Of a stretch of DNA of 41,576 nt, positions 35,429 through 41,576 are shown in pieces. Every line of letters begins with the position of its first letter. The stretch's first letter is position 1. This stretch comes from Spirulina subsalsa FACHB-351 (GTDB lineage: Bacteria; Cyanobacteriota; Cyanobacteriia; Cyanobacteriales; Spirulinaceae), in NCBI RefSeq assembly GCF_026130165.1, contig NZ_JAIHOM010000039.1, positions 1 through 41,576 of the forward strand. Direction: 5' to 3'. The notes below the pieces were generated by a model. That model ran no database searches and had not been told where the DNA came from. It saw only the letters and a list, made by a program, of their open reading frames with translations. A program made the position numbers and the translations under genes.

Positions 35429-36643
35429 ATGAGTTTAAACTGGCTTACTCCGGCTAAACGCCTTAGCGCGCTTCCTACCTACGTCTTTGCTCGTTTGGAT
35501 GAACTGAAAGCCCATGCGAGAGAACAAGGGCTGGATTTGATTGATTTGGGCATGGGCAATCCCGACGGATCTCCACCCAAACCCGTGATTGAGGCGGCGA
35601 TCGCGGCAATGGATAATCCGAAAAATCATGGATATCCCCCCTTTGAAGGCACAGCCAGTTTTCGTAAAGCCATTACCGCCTGGTATTACCGCCAATACCA
35701 AGTAGAATTAGACCCAGATAGTGAAGCCCTACCCCTCCTAGGCTCCAAGGAAGGCCTCACCCATCTCGCCCTAGCTTATGTAGATCCCGGCGACGTGGTG
35801 ATTGTCCCCAGCCCGGCCTATCCCGCCCATTTCCGCGGCCCCCTGATTGCCCAAGGGGACGTTTATCAAGTGGACCTGAAAGCGGAACAAAACTGGGTGA
35901 TGGATCTAAGCACCATCCCGGAAGACATTGCCCGACGGGCGAAACTGCTCTATTTTAACTATCCCAACAACCCCACCACCGCCACCGCCCCCCGGCACTT
36001 TTTTGAGGAAATTGTGGAGTTTGCCCGGCACTATCAAATTGTGCTGGTTCACGATTTGTGTTATGCCGAGTTAGCCTTTGATGGCTATGTTCCCACCAGT
36101 TTGTTACAAATCCCCGGCGGCAAAGACCTCGGGATTGAATTCCATACTCTCTCCAAAACCTACACTATGGCTGGGTGGCGGGTGGGCTTTGTGGTGGGGA
36201 ATTCCCAAGTGATTCAAGGACTACGCACGCTCAAAACCAACTTAGACTACGGGATTTTCTCCGTGGTGCAAACAGCAGCCGAAACGGCGTTACAGTTGCC
36301 CGATGAGTATGTCCACCAAGCCCAAGATCGGTATCGCACCCGCCGGGATTTTATGATTAAAGGTCTGGCGGAGTTAGGCTGGGAGGTTCCCCCCTCTCAA
36401 GCGACGATGTATTTATGGGTGCCTTGTCCTATTGGCACCAACTCCACGGATTTTGCGTTAGATGTGCTGCAAAAAACCGGGGTGGTGTTGACTCCGGGGA
36501 GTGCCTTTGGGGAAGCTGGAGAGGGCTATGTGCGGCTGAGTTTGATTGCCGATTGCGATCGCCTCGGAGAAGCCCTCAGACGACTCAAACAAGCGGGAAT
36601 CCGTTATCGTCCCGAGGAAGCTGTTGTGTCCTCCAACTCCTAG
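35429..36643 (+). CDS. Class I/II pyridoxal-phosphate aminotransferase
   Basis: This 404-residue aminotransferase has the PLP lysine K243 in FHTLSKTYTMAGWRVGF, the NYPNNPTT cofactor loop (177-184), D209/Y212 in VHDLCYAELAFDGY and the GMGNPDGSPP N-terminal substrate loop. Cyanobacterial proteins with this MSLNWLTPAKRLSALPTYVFARLDELK opening are usually called aspartate or LL-diaminopimelate aminotransferase; the true substrate cannot be decided here. I choose the ATG at 35429 over a TTG 33 bases upstream because the extra residues are unlike the family. Confidence 0.9.
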   Translation: MSLNWLTPAKRLSALPTYVFARLDELKAHAREQGLDLIDLGMGNPDGSPPKPVIEAAIAAMDNPKNHGYPPFEGTASFRKAITAWYYRQYQVELDPDSEALPLLGSKEGLTHLALAYVDPGDVVIVPSPAYPAHFRGPLIAQGDVYQVDLKAEQNWVMDLSTIPEDIARRAKLLYFNYPNNPTTATAPRHFFEEIVEFARHYQIVLVHDLCYAELAFDGYVPTSLLQIPGGKDLGIEFHTLSKTYTMAGWRVGFVVGNSQVIQGLRTLKTNLDYGIFSVVQTAAETALQLPDEYVHQAQDRYRTRRDFMIKGLAELGWEVPPSQATMYLWVPCPIGTNSTDFALDVLQKTGVVLTPGSAFGEAGEGYVRLSLIADCDRLGEALRRLKQAGIRYRPEEAVVSSNS

Positions 36644-36788
36644 GCAAGGGGAAATTTTCAGGAAAATTGCGACCAAAGCCCCCAACAAAGCCTAAAATCA
36701 CAACAGGGCGGATGGAATGGGAGTAATCCCCCATTACTGCACCTCCGCCCTCAACCTTTCCCCATTTTGGCTATTAGAGAGGGATTCC

Positions 36789-37172
36789 ATGTCTCTAGAG
36801 AACTTAAAACCCGCCAGCAAAGCCGACGCGATGGTTTATGTCCCCTATTTCCAAGGGCAAAAGCGCCAACTTCTCCCCCTGGCCATTGGTTTATATCAAC
36901 AGGGTTCCCTCGAAGGGGAACGGCAAATTGAGGGCAGCGACAATATCCCCTTTGTGGCAACCTGGTTTGTGTCTAAATTACCCTCAGAATTAACCCGTTG
37001 TCGTCTTCAGTTTGATGGCAACGCAGAATTAAGTTATGAGGTGGATTTACAAAATTCTGAGTTTGTAGATCACCTGATGGATGTGATTATGTCCTACAAA
37101 CGCACTAATCACACGGATTTTTCTCGGCAATTTTATCGAAAACTTCTACAAAAGGATGATTCTTCCTCTTGA
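36789..37172 (+). CDS. EbsA-like type IV pilus biogenesis protein
   Basis: This 127-residue protein has the pattern I remember for cyanobacterial EbsA: MVYVPYFQGQKRQLLPLAI, then GSLEGERQIEGSDNIPFVATWFVS, TRCRLQFDGNAELSYEV and EFVDHLMDVI...FYRKLL. In Synechococcus elongatus EbsA is needed for pilus assembly and takes part in biofilm self-suppression. The ATG at 36789 follows GAGAGGGATTCC, a good ribosome-binding site; the frame upstream adds a hydrophobic but atypical leader. It is followed 116 bases later by the BioD/DRTGG gene on the same strand. Confidence 0.75.
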   Translation: MSLENLKPASKADAMVYVPYFQGQKRQLLPLAIGLYQQGSLEGERQIEGSDNIPFVATWFVSKLPSELTRCRLQFDGNAELSYEVDLQNSEFVDHLMDVIMSYKRTNHTDFSRQFYRKLLQKDDSSS

Positions 37173-37288
37173 ACTGGTAGATTCTAGTTCAACTAGAGGG
37201 CAAAGGGCTGATTCTCGCCCCTAATCCATCCATTCACGATCCAATAGGAATATTCATTAACTGCTAACACATTTATAGGAGTGAGGGT

Positions 37289-38359
37289 GTGCCAAAATCT
37301 AGATATCTCTTGGTTGGTTCTACAGAACCTTTTAGTGGGAAGTCTGCCACAATTTTAGGACTGGCTCATCAACTTCGCGCCCAAGGCGTCTCTATCGGCT
37401 ACGGAAAGCCCTTGAGTCACGGAGGGGAGGACAGGAATGAGGCCGGGGAAGATGCGGATGTGAAGTTTATTCGCCAAGTCCTCGGTCTCACTGAACAACA
37501 AACCCAAGTCCCTCTATTATTTTTAGACGAACCGACGGTAGAAAAAGGACTGCACCACGAACCGGGGAGTTATTATGTCGAACAACTCCAACAGTCTTTA
37601 GCTCAAGTGGAGGGGGATTTAGTCCTCCTAGAGGGGTTAGGCACGCTGTCTGAGGGGCGTTTATTTAACCTCTCACTCAAGGAGATTGCCGCCCACAGTC
37701 AAGCGATGGTTATGATTGTGGCACGCTATCATTCTCTGTTGTTAGTGGATCAATTGCTAGATGCTCAAGATCAACTGGGCGATCGCCTATTTGGGGTTTT
37801 GATTAATGATATCGGACCCCAAGACCAGGAAACGGTAAGGCAACACTTACAGCCTTTTCTCGAAAGTCGGGGGATTCCTGTCCTAGGTATGATGCCGCGC
37901 AGCAGTTTGTTACGCAGTGTCAGTGTGCGGGAGTTAACGAAACAGTTGGGAGCTAAAGTCCTCTGTCGGCCCGATCGGTTAGATTTAATGGTGGAACACC
38001 TCACGATTGGGGCGATGAATGTTAACTCGGCGCTGGAGTATTTCCGCAAGGGCGAGAATATGGCGGTGGTGACGGGAGGCGATCGCAGTGAACTCCAAAT
38101 GGCCGCCCTGGAAACTTCGACCAACTGCCTCATTTTAACCGGACATACACCCCCGCCGGATTTTATTATCAATCGGGCGGAGGATTTGGAAATCCCCATT
38201 TTATCGGTGGATCTCGATACCCTAACCACGGTGGAAATTGTCGATCGCACCTTTGGCCAAGTCCGTCTACAAGAGTCAATCAAAGTCCATTGCATTCGTG
38301 AACTCATGGCGGAATATTTTGACATTCAGCGTTTAATGCAAATGCTTGAACAATCTTAG
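37289..38359 (+). CDS. BioD-like/DRTGG domain protein (phosphotransacetylase family)
   Basis: This 356-residue protein starts at GTG after AGGAGTGAGG. The N-terminal ~215 residues are a dethiobiotin synthetase-like P-loop domain: GSTEPFSGKSA (10-20), LLFLDEP and VLLEGLG. The C-terminal half contains a DRTGG domain (about 220-335, LTIGAMNVNSALEYF, VVTGGDRSELQMAAL). The combination resembles the N-terminal region of long phosphate acetyltransferases, but the acetyltransferase domain is absent, so a regulatory role is more likely than catalysis. Convergent with the M15-like gene. Confidence 0.85.
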   Translation: MPKSRYLLVGSTEPFSGKSATILGLAHQLRAQGVSIGYGKPLSHGGEDRNEAGEDADVKFIRQVLGLTEQQTQVPLLFLDEPTVEKGLHHEPGSYYVEQLQQSLAQVEGDLVLLEGLGTLSEGRLFNLSLKEIAAHSQAMVMIVARYHSLLLVDQLLDAQDQLGDRLFGVLINDIGPQDQETVRQHLQPFLESRGIPVLGMMPRSSLLRSVSVRELTKQLGAKVLCRPDRLDLMVEHLTIGAMNVNSALEYFRKGENMAVVTGGDRSELQMAALETSTNCLILTGHTPPPDFIINRAEDLEIPILSVDLDTLTTVEIVDRTFGQVRLQESIKVHCIRELMAEYFDIQRLMQMLEQS

Positions 38360-38360
38360 T

Positions 38361-38403
38361 AGAACCGTTGGACTGAATTGGAAGGGGGGAAAGGGGCGGT
38401 TCT
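38361..38403. terminator. Possible bidirectional terminator between convergent genes
   Basis: AGAACCG (38361-38367) and CGGTTCT (38397-38403) form an inverted repeat exactly between the two convergent stop codons. The loop is 29 bases and T-runs are short, so support is weak. Confidence 0.3.
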
Positions 38404-38972
38404 TAGGGGACAATGAGAGGGAGTCGTCGAGGTTGTCCCGTGGGAGTAAACCCCCAAATAGCTCGCTTCTGTTGGGGACCATAGCTCAGATGGAGGGGAC
38501 GAGTTATCCCGTAAAAATACAAGGAATCAAAGGGGAGTTGACTGTCTAAAATCCACTGCATCACCTGATCACTTCCCACCCCTGCCACCAGAAAATCACA
38601 AGCGGCTCCGAGGCGATCGCAAAAATAATTCCCTTTGCGGTTGCGCTCATGGGCCATATGTTGATCCCGACTGGGATCAATGCGACCGTTTTTGAGGCCA
38701 GTGTGAGGATCTTTTTGGTTGAGATAACGCTTTAAATCCGGTGAACAGAAGCCATAGGTGAGTTGTAGGCGATCGCGTCCAAAATGCCGGGTAATCGGAT
38801 CCAGTAAATAGTAATTTAACTCCTTTAAGGCTTGCACAGACTCCTCAGTTTGGGGAAAAGGATTAATGTGAGCCGCGTATTTTTGATAAGTTTGGCTACA
38901 AGTGCAGAAATCTCCCAAGGTGAAAAACTCCCCCAACGGAGTAGAAGCATCAAAAGAACCTGATTGCACCAT
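38403..38972 (-). CDS. Peptidase M15-like protein, possibly non-canonical zinc site
   Basis: From the ATG at 38972, preceded by GGAGGGAG, this is a 189-residue protein. The layout FTLGDFCTC..., LNYYLLDPITRHFGRDRLQLTYGF, then LGAACDFLVA and RPLHLSYG recalls the M15A zinc D,D-carboxypeptidase/Hedgehog fold: D126 and H161 fit two ligands. The first ligand, His in HxxGxAxD, is D119 here, though H105 or H108 could take its place with an insertion. Activity is thus uncertain. The open frame upstream to 39218 lacks family features. No signal peptide is seen. Confidence 0.6.
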   Translation of the reverse strand: MVQSGSFDASTPLGEFFTLGDFCTCSQTYQKYAAHINPFPQTEESVQALKELNYYLLDPITRHFGRDRLQLTYGFCSPDLKRYLNQKDPHTGLKNGRIDPSRDQHMAHERNRKGNYFCDRLGAACDFLVAGVGSDQVMQWILDSQLPFDSLYFYGITRPLHLSYGPQQKRAIWGFTPTGQPRRLPLIVP

Positions 38973-39260
38973 GATTAATGTTCTCCCTCCGCTTCCGTAT
39001 TTTTGCGTAGTGTTCTCCGTATTATGGCGGATATTAGCCTCTGCTCCCAAAGGGACAAACCCATTCAAACCAAAATCTTGAAATGAGAAAAAAAGATGGA
39101 TTTGAGCCGTGAGAGGAAAAGCCAGAACCCTTAGATCAGAAAGAGAACCGACGACTTGCCGTGTTTCGTCTCGGTTCTCTTTACTGGTTCGCTCCTCACA
39201 CTTATACAAGATAACCAATCCTCTCCCAGTTTGTCAAGATTTGCGTGATATTCCCAGTAG

Positions 39261-40076
39261 TCACAACACCAAGGGAGCAATCCAGAAACTACAGGCGATA
39301 ACCAGAGTCAGCACCAACCCCCACCAACTATAAGCATGAATCCCTTGCCATGTTTGATCCTGTTCCGTTGTGGGTTGGCCATATCCGCGTAAAATCATGG
39401 CTTGATAGACCCGTTGGGACTGTTCATAACTGCGCACCAATAAAGTCCCCACCAAATCCGCCAACCGTTCTAAATTGCGTTTTGTGAGGCGATCGCCCCT
39501 AAACCCCCGTAAGGTCATGGCTCGTTGCATCCGTAACCGCATCTCGGCCAACTCTTCCAAATAACGATAGGTTAACAGGGCCATATCGACCAATAATTTG
39601 GGCAATCCGAGGGAGCGCATGGCCTTTAAACTACTAACAAAAGGAGCTGTCCCAAACAGGACTAAACTCACCGTAACGATACAGACAAAGCGCGTCACAA
39701 TCAACACCACCGTTAAACAGCCTTCCCAACGCACAGCCACCGCTCCCCATTGGACAATCACCGTTTCTCCCTGCACCAAGGGCAAAAACACCACCACCCC
39801 CGCGATAAATAACCCCGGATAGCGTAAATGACCCCACAGGAAGGAGAAGGGCAGGCGAGACAGGGCATATAAGCCCGCCGTTACCCCCACCATCAAGGGT
39901 AAAAGTTGTAACCGTTCCACCCCCGCAAAGGTGAAAATTAAACTTAACAAACCTAACAACTTGGGGGGATGTTGCCAACGGTGAACCGGGGATTTGAGAT
40001 GAGCATAACGGTCGATGCCTAGAATGGCGACCCCCTCTCGCCCCCGTGGGGTAACAGTTCTGGTTTCACGCGCCAC
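39261..40076 (-). CDS. cbiQ: ECF transporter T component CbiQ (cobalt/nickel)
   Basis: This 271-residue integral membrane protein has five or six hydrophobic segments and the two Arg-Gly coupling motifs of EcfT proteins, AMTLRGFRG and AMILRGYGQ, which dock onto the ATPases. The start GTG at 40076 lies inside the end of cbiM, overlapping by 58 bases; no later in-frame start precedes the conserved GIDRYAHLKSPVHRW. With CbiM and the NikL-like protein it forms the membrane part of a nickel or cobalt importer. The ATPase gene (cbiO) does not follow. Confidence 0.88.
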   Translation of the reverse strand: MARETRTVTPRGREGVAILGIDRYAHLKSPVHRWQHPPKLLGLLSLIFTFAGVERLQLLPLMVGVTAGLYALSRLPFSFLWGHLRYPGLFIAGVVVFLPLVQGETVIVQWGAVAVRWEGCLTVVLIVTRFVCIVTVSLVLFGTAPFVSSLKAMRSLGLPKLLVDMALLTYRYLEELAEMRLRMQRAMTLRGFRGDRLTKRNLERLADLVGTLLVRSYEQSQRVYQAMILRGYGQPTTEQDQTWQGIHAYSWWGLVLTLVIACSFWIAPLVL

Positions 40077-40681
40077 AGGAAGGACACCACCATCACCCCA
40101 ATGGTTCCCTCAATCAAGGATTGAATGCCATAGCCAATCATGGAGATTAAGATGGCCTGACGTTCTAAATCTGTGTCTAAATCGGCCGGAATATTGGCAA
40201 TCACCACACTCACAAACAGAAATGCGGAGAGCAATAAGGCACTGGCTGAGGTGAAAAATGTCCAAATGGTGGAGCCGAGGGGATATTTTTTGACCCATCC
40301 CTGGCCCCATTGATAGCAATGATGAGCATAGAGTGCGGGAATTCCCATTAATAAGGCATTCACTCCCAATGTTGAGATTCCCCCATGACCAAATAAAACC
40401 GCCTGAAAAAATAGACCAATCAAAATGGCGGGAAAGGCGTAATAGCCCAAAATAATCCCCATTAAACCATTGAGAATCAAGTGGATACTACTGGGGGGAA
40501 CGGGAAAATGAATCAAAGATGCCACAAAAAAGGCCGCCGTTAATAAAGAGGCCTTGGGAATATTCTGGGTGGGATCATGGTCTTTATTGATTTGCCGTAG
40601 CGCGTACCAGGTTGTCCCTCCGGTGATGGCGTACCCCCCAATGGCGATCGCCGGAGGTAACAAACTATCGGGAATGTGCAT
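40019..40681 (-). CDS. cbiM: Cobalt/nickel ECF substrate-specific component CbiM
   Basis: This 220-residue membrane protein has the hallmark N-terminus MHIPDSLLPP; in CbiM/NikM the free amino group and His2 bind the metal, which makes the ATG at 40681 (after AAGGAG, 11 bases upstream) the only sensible start. About six hydrophobic segments follow, with FPVPPSSIHLILNGLMGIILG and LLFGHGG-like LFGHGGISTLGVNAL in family positions. It overlaps the NikL-like gene by 17 bases. Whether Ni or Co is carried cannot be told from CbiM alone. Confidence 0.92.
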   Translation of the reverse strand: MHIPDSLLPPAIAIGGYAITGGTTWYALRQINKDHDPTQNIPKASLLTAAFFVASLIHFPVPPSSIHLILNGLMGIILGYYAFPAILIGLFFQAVLFGHGGISTLGVNALLMGIPALYAHHCYQWGQGWVKKYPLGSTIWTFFTSASALLLSAFLFVSVVIANIPADLDTDLERQAILISMIGYGIQSLIEGTIGVMVVSFLWRVKPELLPHGGERGSPF

Positions 40682-41177
40682 GATCCGCGTTTCTCCTTGT
40701 AAAGAATAGGGCTGTTCCCACAAACCCCCAAATTCCTAAACCTGCCATAACGGCTTTCTGCATAGGAGTATATCCTCCACTGCTCCCTGTGGCCTGACGA
40801 ACTGGTGGAGTTTCTCCCTCTGGAGTTTCTCCTGCTTCTGTGGTGCTGTCTCCCACTGGAATGCTCACAATATTACCATGTCCGGCTTGACGAACCGTAA
40901 CCTCCCAGTTCCCCGGAATGCTGGGATCTGGGGTAAAAACAAATTCTCCTTTTTCATCGGTTGTTGCTTGTAGCCAAGGCGTTTGGGGGTCATTGGGAGC
41001 ATATATGGTCACTTGAGCATTTTTCATCATCTCTCCGTTGTCATAGGAGGCTTTGAGAGTGATCGCTTCTGTGGTGCGATATTCTACACGACTCCCATGA
41101 GCGAGGACTGGGGAAATTATACTTCCACTGGTTAAAAATAATAGGGGAATCAGATACTTGAGTGTGGGATGTTTCAT
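40665..41177 (-). CDS. NikL-like periplasmic component of nickel/cobalt ECF transporter
   Basis: This 170-residue protein has a signal peptide (1-26, cleavage after SPVLA), a mature start HGSRVEY, a carboxypeptidase-regulatory/Ig-like domain (YDNGEMMKNAQVTIYAP, TDEKGEFVFTPD, NWEVTVRQAGHGN) and a C-terminal membrane helix (145-163). This is the layout of NikL/CbiL-type accessory proteins of NikMLQO transporters; the histidines HG and GHG may bind metal. It heads the operon nikL-like, cbiM, cbiQ. The NikL type slightly favours nickel, which urease and hydrogenase need. Confidence 0.8.
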   Translation of the reverse strand: MKHPTLKYLIPLLFLTSGSIISPVLAHGSRVEYRTTEAITLKASYDNGEMMKNAQVTIYAPNDPQTPWLQATTDEKGEFVFTPDPSIPGNWEVTVRQAGHGNIVSIPVGDSTTEAGETPEGETPPVRQATGSSGGYTPMQKAVMAGLGIWGFVGTALFFTRRNADHAHSR

Positions 41178-41272
41178 AATTTTCTCCGAGAAACCCCATC
41201 CTCTTGTGGGTGGGGAGGAACAGGAGCGGCTATTAATTGGGGTATCTCCTTTGGGGAGGCTTCGCGAACAAT

Positions 41273-41320
41273 ACTCCTGAATCTAGGAGTTTTCCAGAAG
41301 TCGTTACCACGCTACCACGC
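41273..41320 (-). promoter_or_regulatory. Inverted and direct repeats upstream of the nickel/cobalt operon
   Basis: ACTCCT (41273-41278)/AGGAGT (41285-41290) is a 6-bp inverted repeat with a 6-base spacer, and TACCACGC is repeated directly at 41305-41312 and 41313-41320. Both lie about 100-140 bases before the NikL-like start. They could be operators for a metal-responsive repressor. No cobalamin-riboswitch core is visible. Confidence 0.35.
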
Positions 41321-41332
41321 TTTTCCTGTTGA

Positions 41333-41362
41333 CAAAAACCCCCGGGGAGGGATAATCCGGGG
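41333..41362 (-). terminator. Rho-independent terminator of dprA
   Basis: On the minus strand CCCCGG, an 11-base loop and CCGGGG are followed by GTTTTTG. It starts 37 bases after the dprA stop and separates dprA from the metal-uptake operon. Confidence 0.65.
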
Positions 41363-41398
41363 ATTATGGTGCGCCTAGAACCGTTTTGGCTAGTCAAA

Positions 41399-41576
41399 TC
41401 AACACCGTTGATACAACATCCCCGGTAAGGCGGTAGCTAAACCCATTAATTCTAAGTCGAATAAGGCGACGGATACGGTTGATATATCTAGGTTAACCTT
41501 TTGGGCAATCACATCTACGGGTAAGGGTTCCCCAGAAAGGACGGCGAAAATGGGGGCGAGATGGGGGGGTAAATCG
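41399..41576 (-). CDS. dprA: DNA-processing protein DprA, C-terminal end (partial)
   Basis: The last 58 codons of a minus-strand gene running off the window. The sequence LPPHLAPIFAVLSGEPLPVD...ALFDLELMGLATALPGMLYQR is the winged-helix domain at the C-terminus of DprA, which loads RecA on incoming single-stranded DNA during natural transformation. The Rossmann-fold DNA-binding part lies outside. The stop is TGA at 41399-41401. Confidence 0.8.
   Translation of the reverse strand, partial: DLPPHLAPIFAVLSGEPLPVDVIAQKVNLDISTVSVALFDLELMGLATALPGMLYQRC

Noticed and set aside
37771-38325. 184-codon minus-strand open frame
   Set aside because: Antisense to the DRTGG protein, whose motifs are clear; the translation is Arg/Ser-rich and unlike any family.
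38973-39218. N-terminal extension of the M15-like protein
   Set aside because: It would need a TTG start and adds 82 atypical residues, while the ATG at 38972 follows GGAGGGAG.
41178-41398. Cobalamin or NiCo riboswitch upstream of the metal-uptake operon
   Set aside because: I looked for the B12-box GCCACTG-like core and a NiCo-type four-helix pattern and saw neither.

Overview
The window is chromosomal DNA from a cyanobacterium. The evidence is a chlorophyll synthase gene (chlG), many copies of the cyanobacterial HIP1 palindrome GCGATCGC, several small protein families found mainly in cyanobacteria, an Rcp1-type response regulator, a phytochrome-style kinase and a cyanobacteriochrome-like GAF domain. 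The many short dispersed repeats and insertion-sequence relics fit a repeat-rich, probably filamentous species; I cannot name the genus from sequence alone.

Layout. Bases 218-3472 are a plus-strand run: DUF2862 protein, ArsA/Get3-like ATPase, chlG and thrB. Bases 3473-4177 hold a MITE-like repeat, tRNA-Arg(UCU) and an IS relic. Bases 4178-9795 carry plus-strand cyanobacterial genes: an Npun_F0813-like protein, a membrane protein coupled to an acidic HTH protein, a small unknown, a saccharopine dehydrogenase-like oxidoreductase and a methyltransferase. Bases 9899-12038 are minus-strand: a subtilase with a membrane tail and a small unknown. A repeat-filled gap precedes murA (minus), which diverges from tRNA-Leu(CAG) and a TrmH-type methyltransferase. 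lpdA, trpC and a DUF5340-like gene follow on the plus strand.

Bases 18835-32674 form a roughly 14 kb minus-strand signalling cluster. In transcription order it has: a ~2000-residue CBS-GAF-PAS hybrid kinase; a PAS kinase with its Rcp1-like regulator; a second hybrid kinase; and a REC-REC-GGDEF-EAL gene broken in frame into two pieces. The giant kinase has a GAF domain with the Cys-His signature of bilin-binding cyanobacteriochromes, so the cluster may couple light and other signals to c-di-GMP breakdown. Two of its kinases share nearly identical kinase-receiver ends.

Bases 33059-38359 return to housekeeping and accessory genes: hisH (minus), then an iron-type alcohol dehydrogenase, a class I aminotransferase, an EbsA-like pilus gene and a BioD/DRTGG protein (all plus). 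Bases 38403-41177 are minus-strand: an M15-like protein and a nickel/cobalt ECF uptake operon (NikL-like, CbiM, CbiQ) without an ATPase gene in view. The window ends inside the 3' part of dprA.

A recurring theme is small repeats shaping genes. One inverted-repeat family (AGGGCTTGCTGAATAA...) has six copies, and one copy supplies the stop codon of the giant kinase. TnpB-type relics abut or overlap genes, including the C-terminus of the DUF5340-like protein. A 36-bp duplication doubles the start of the giant kinase.
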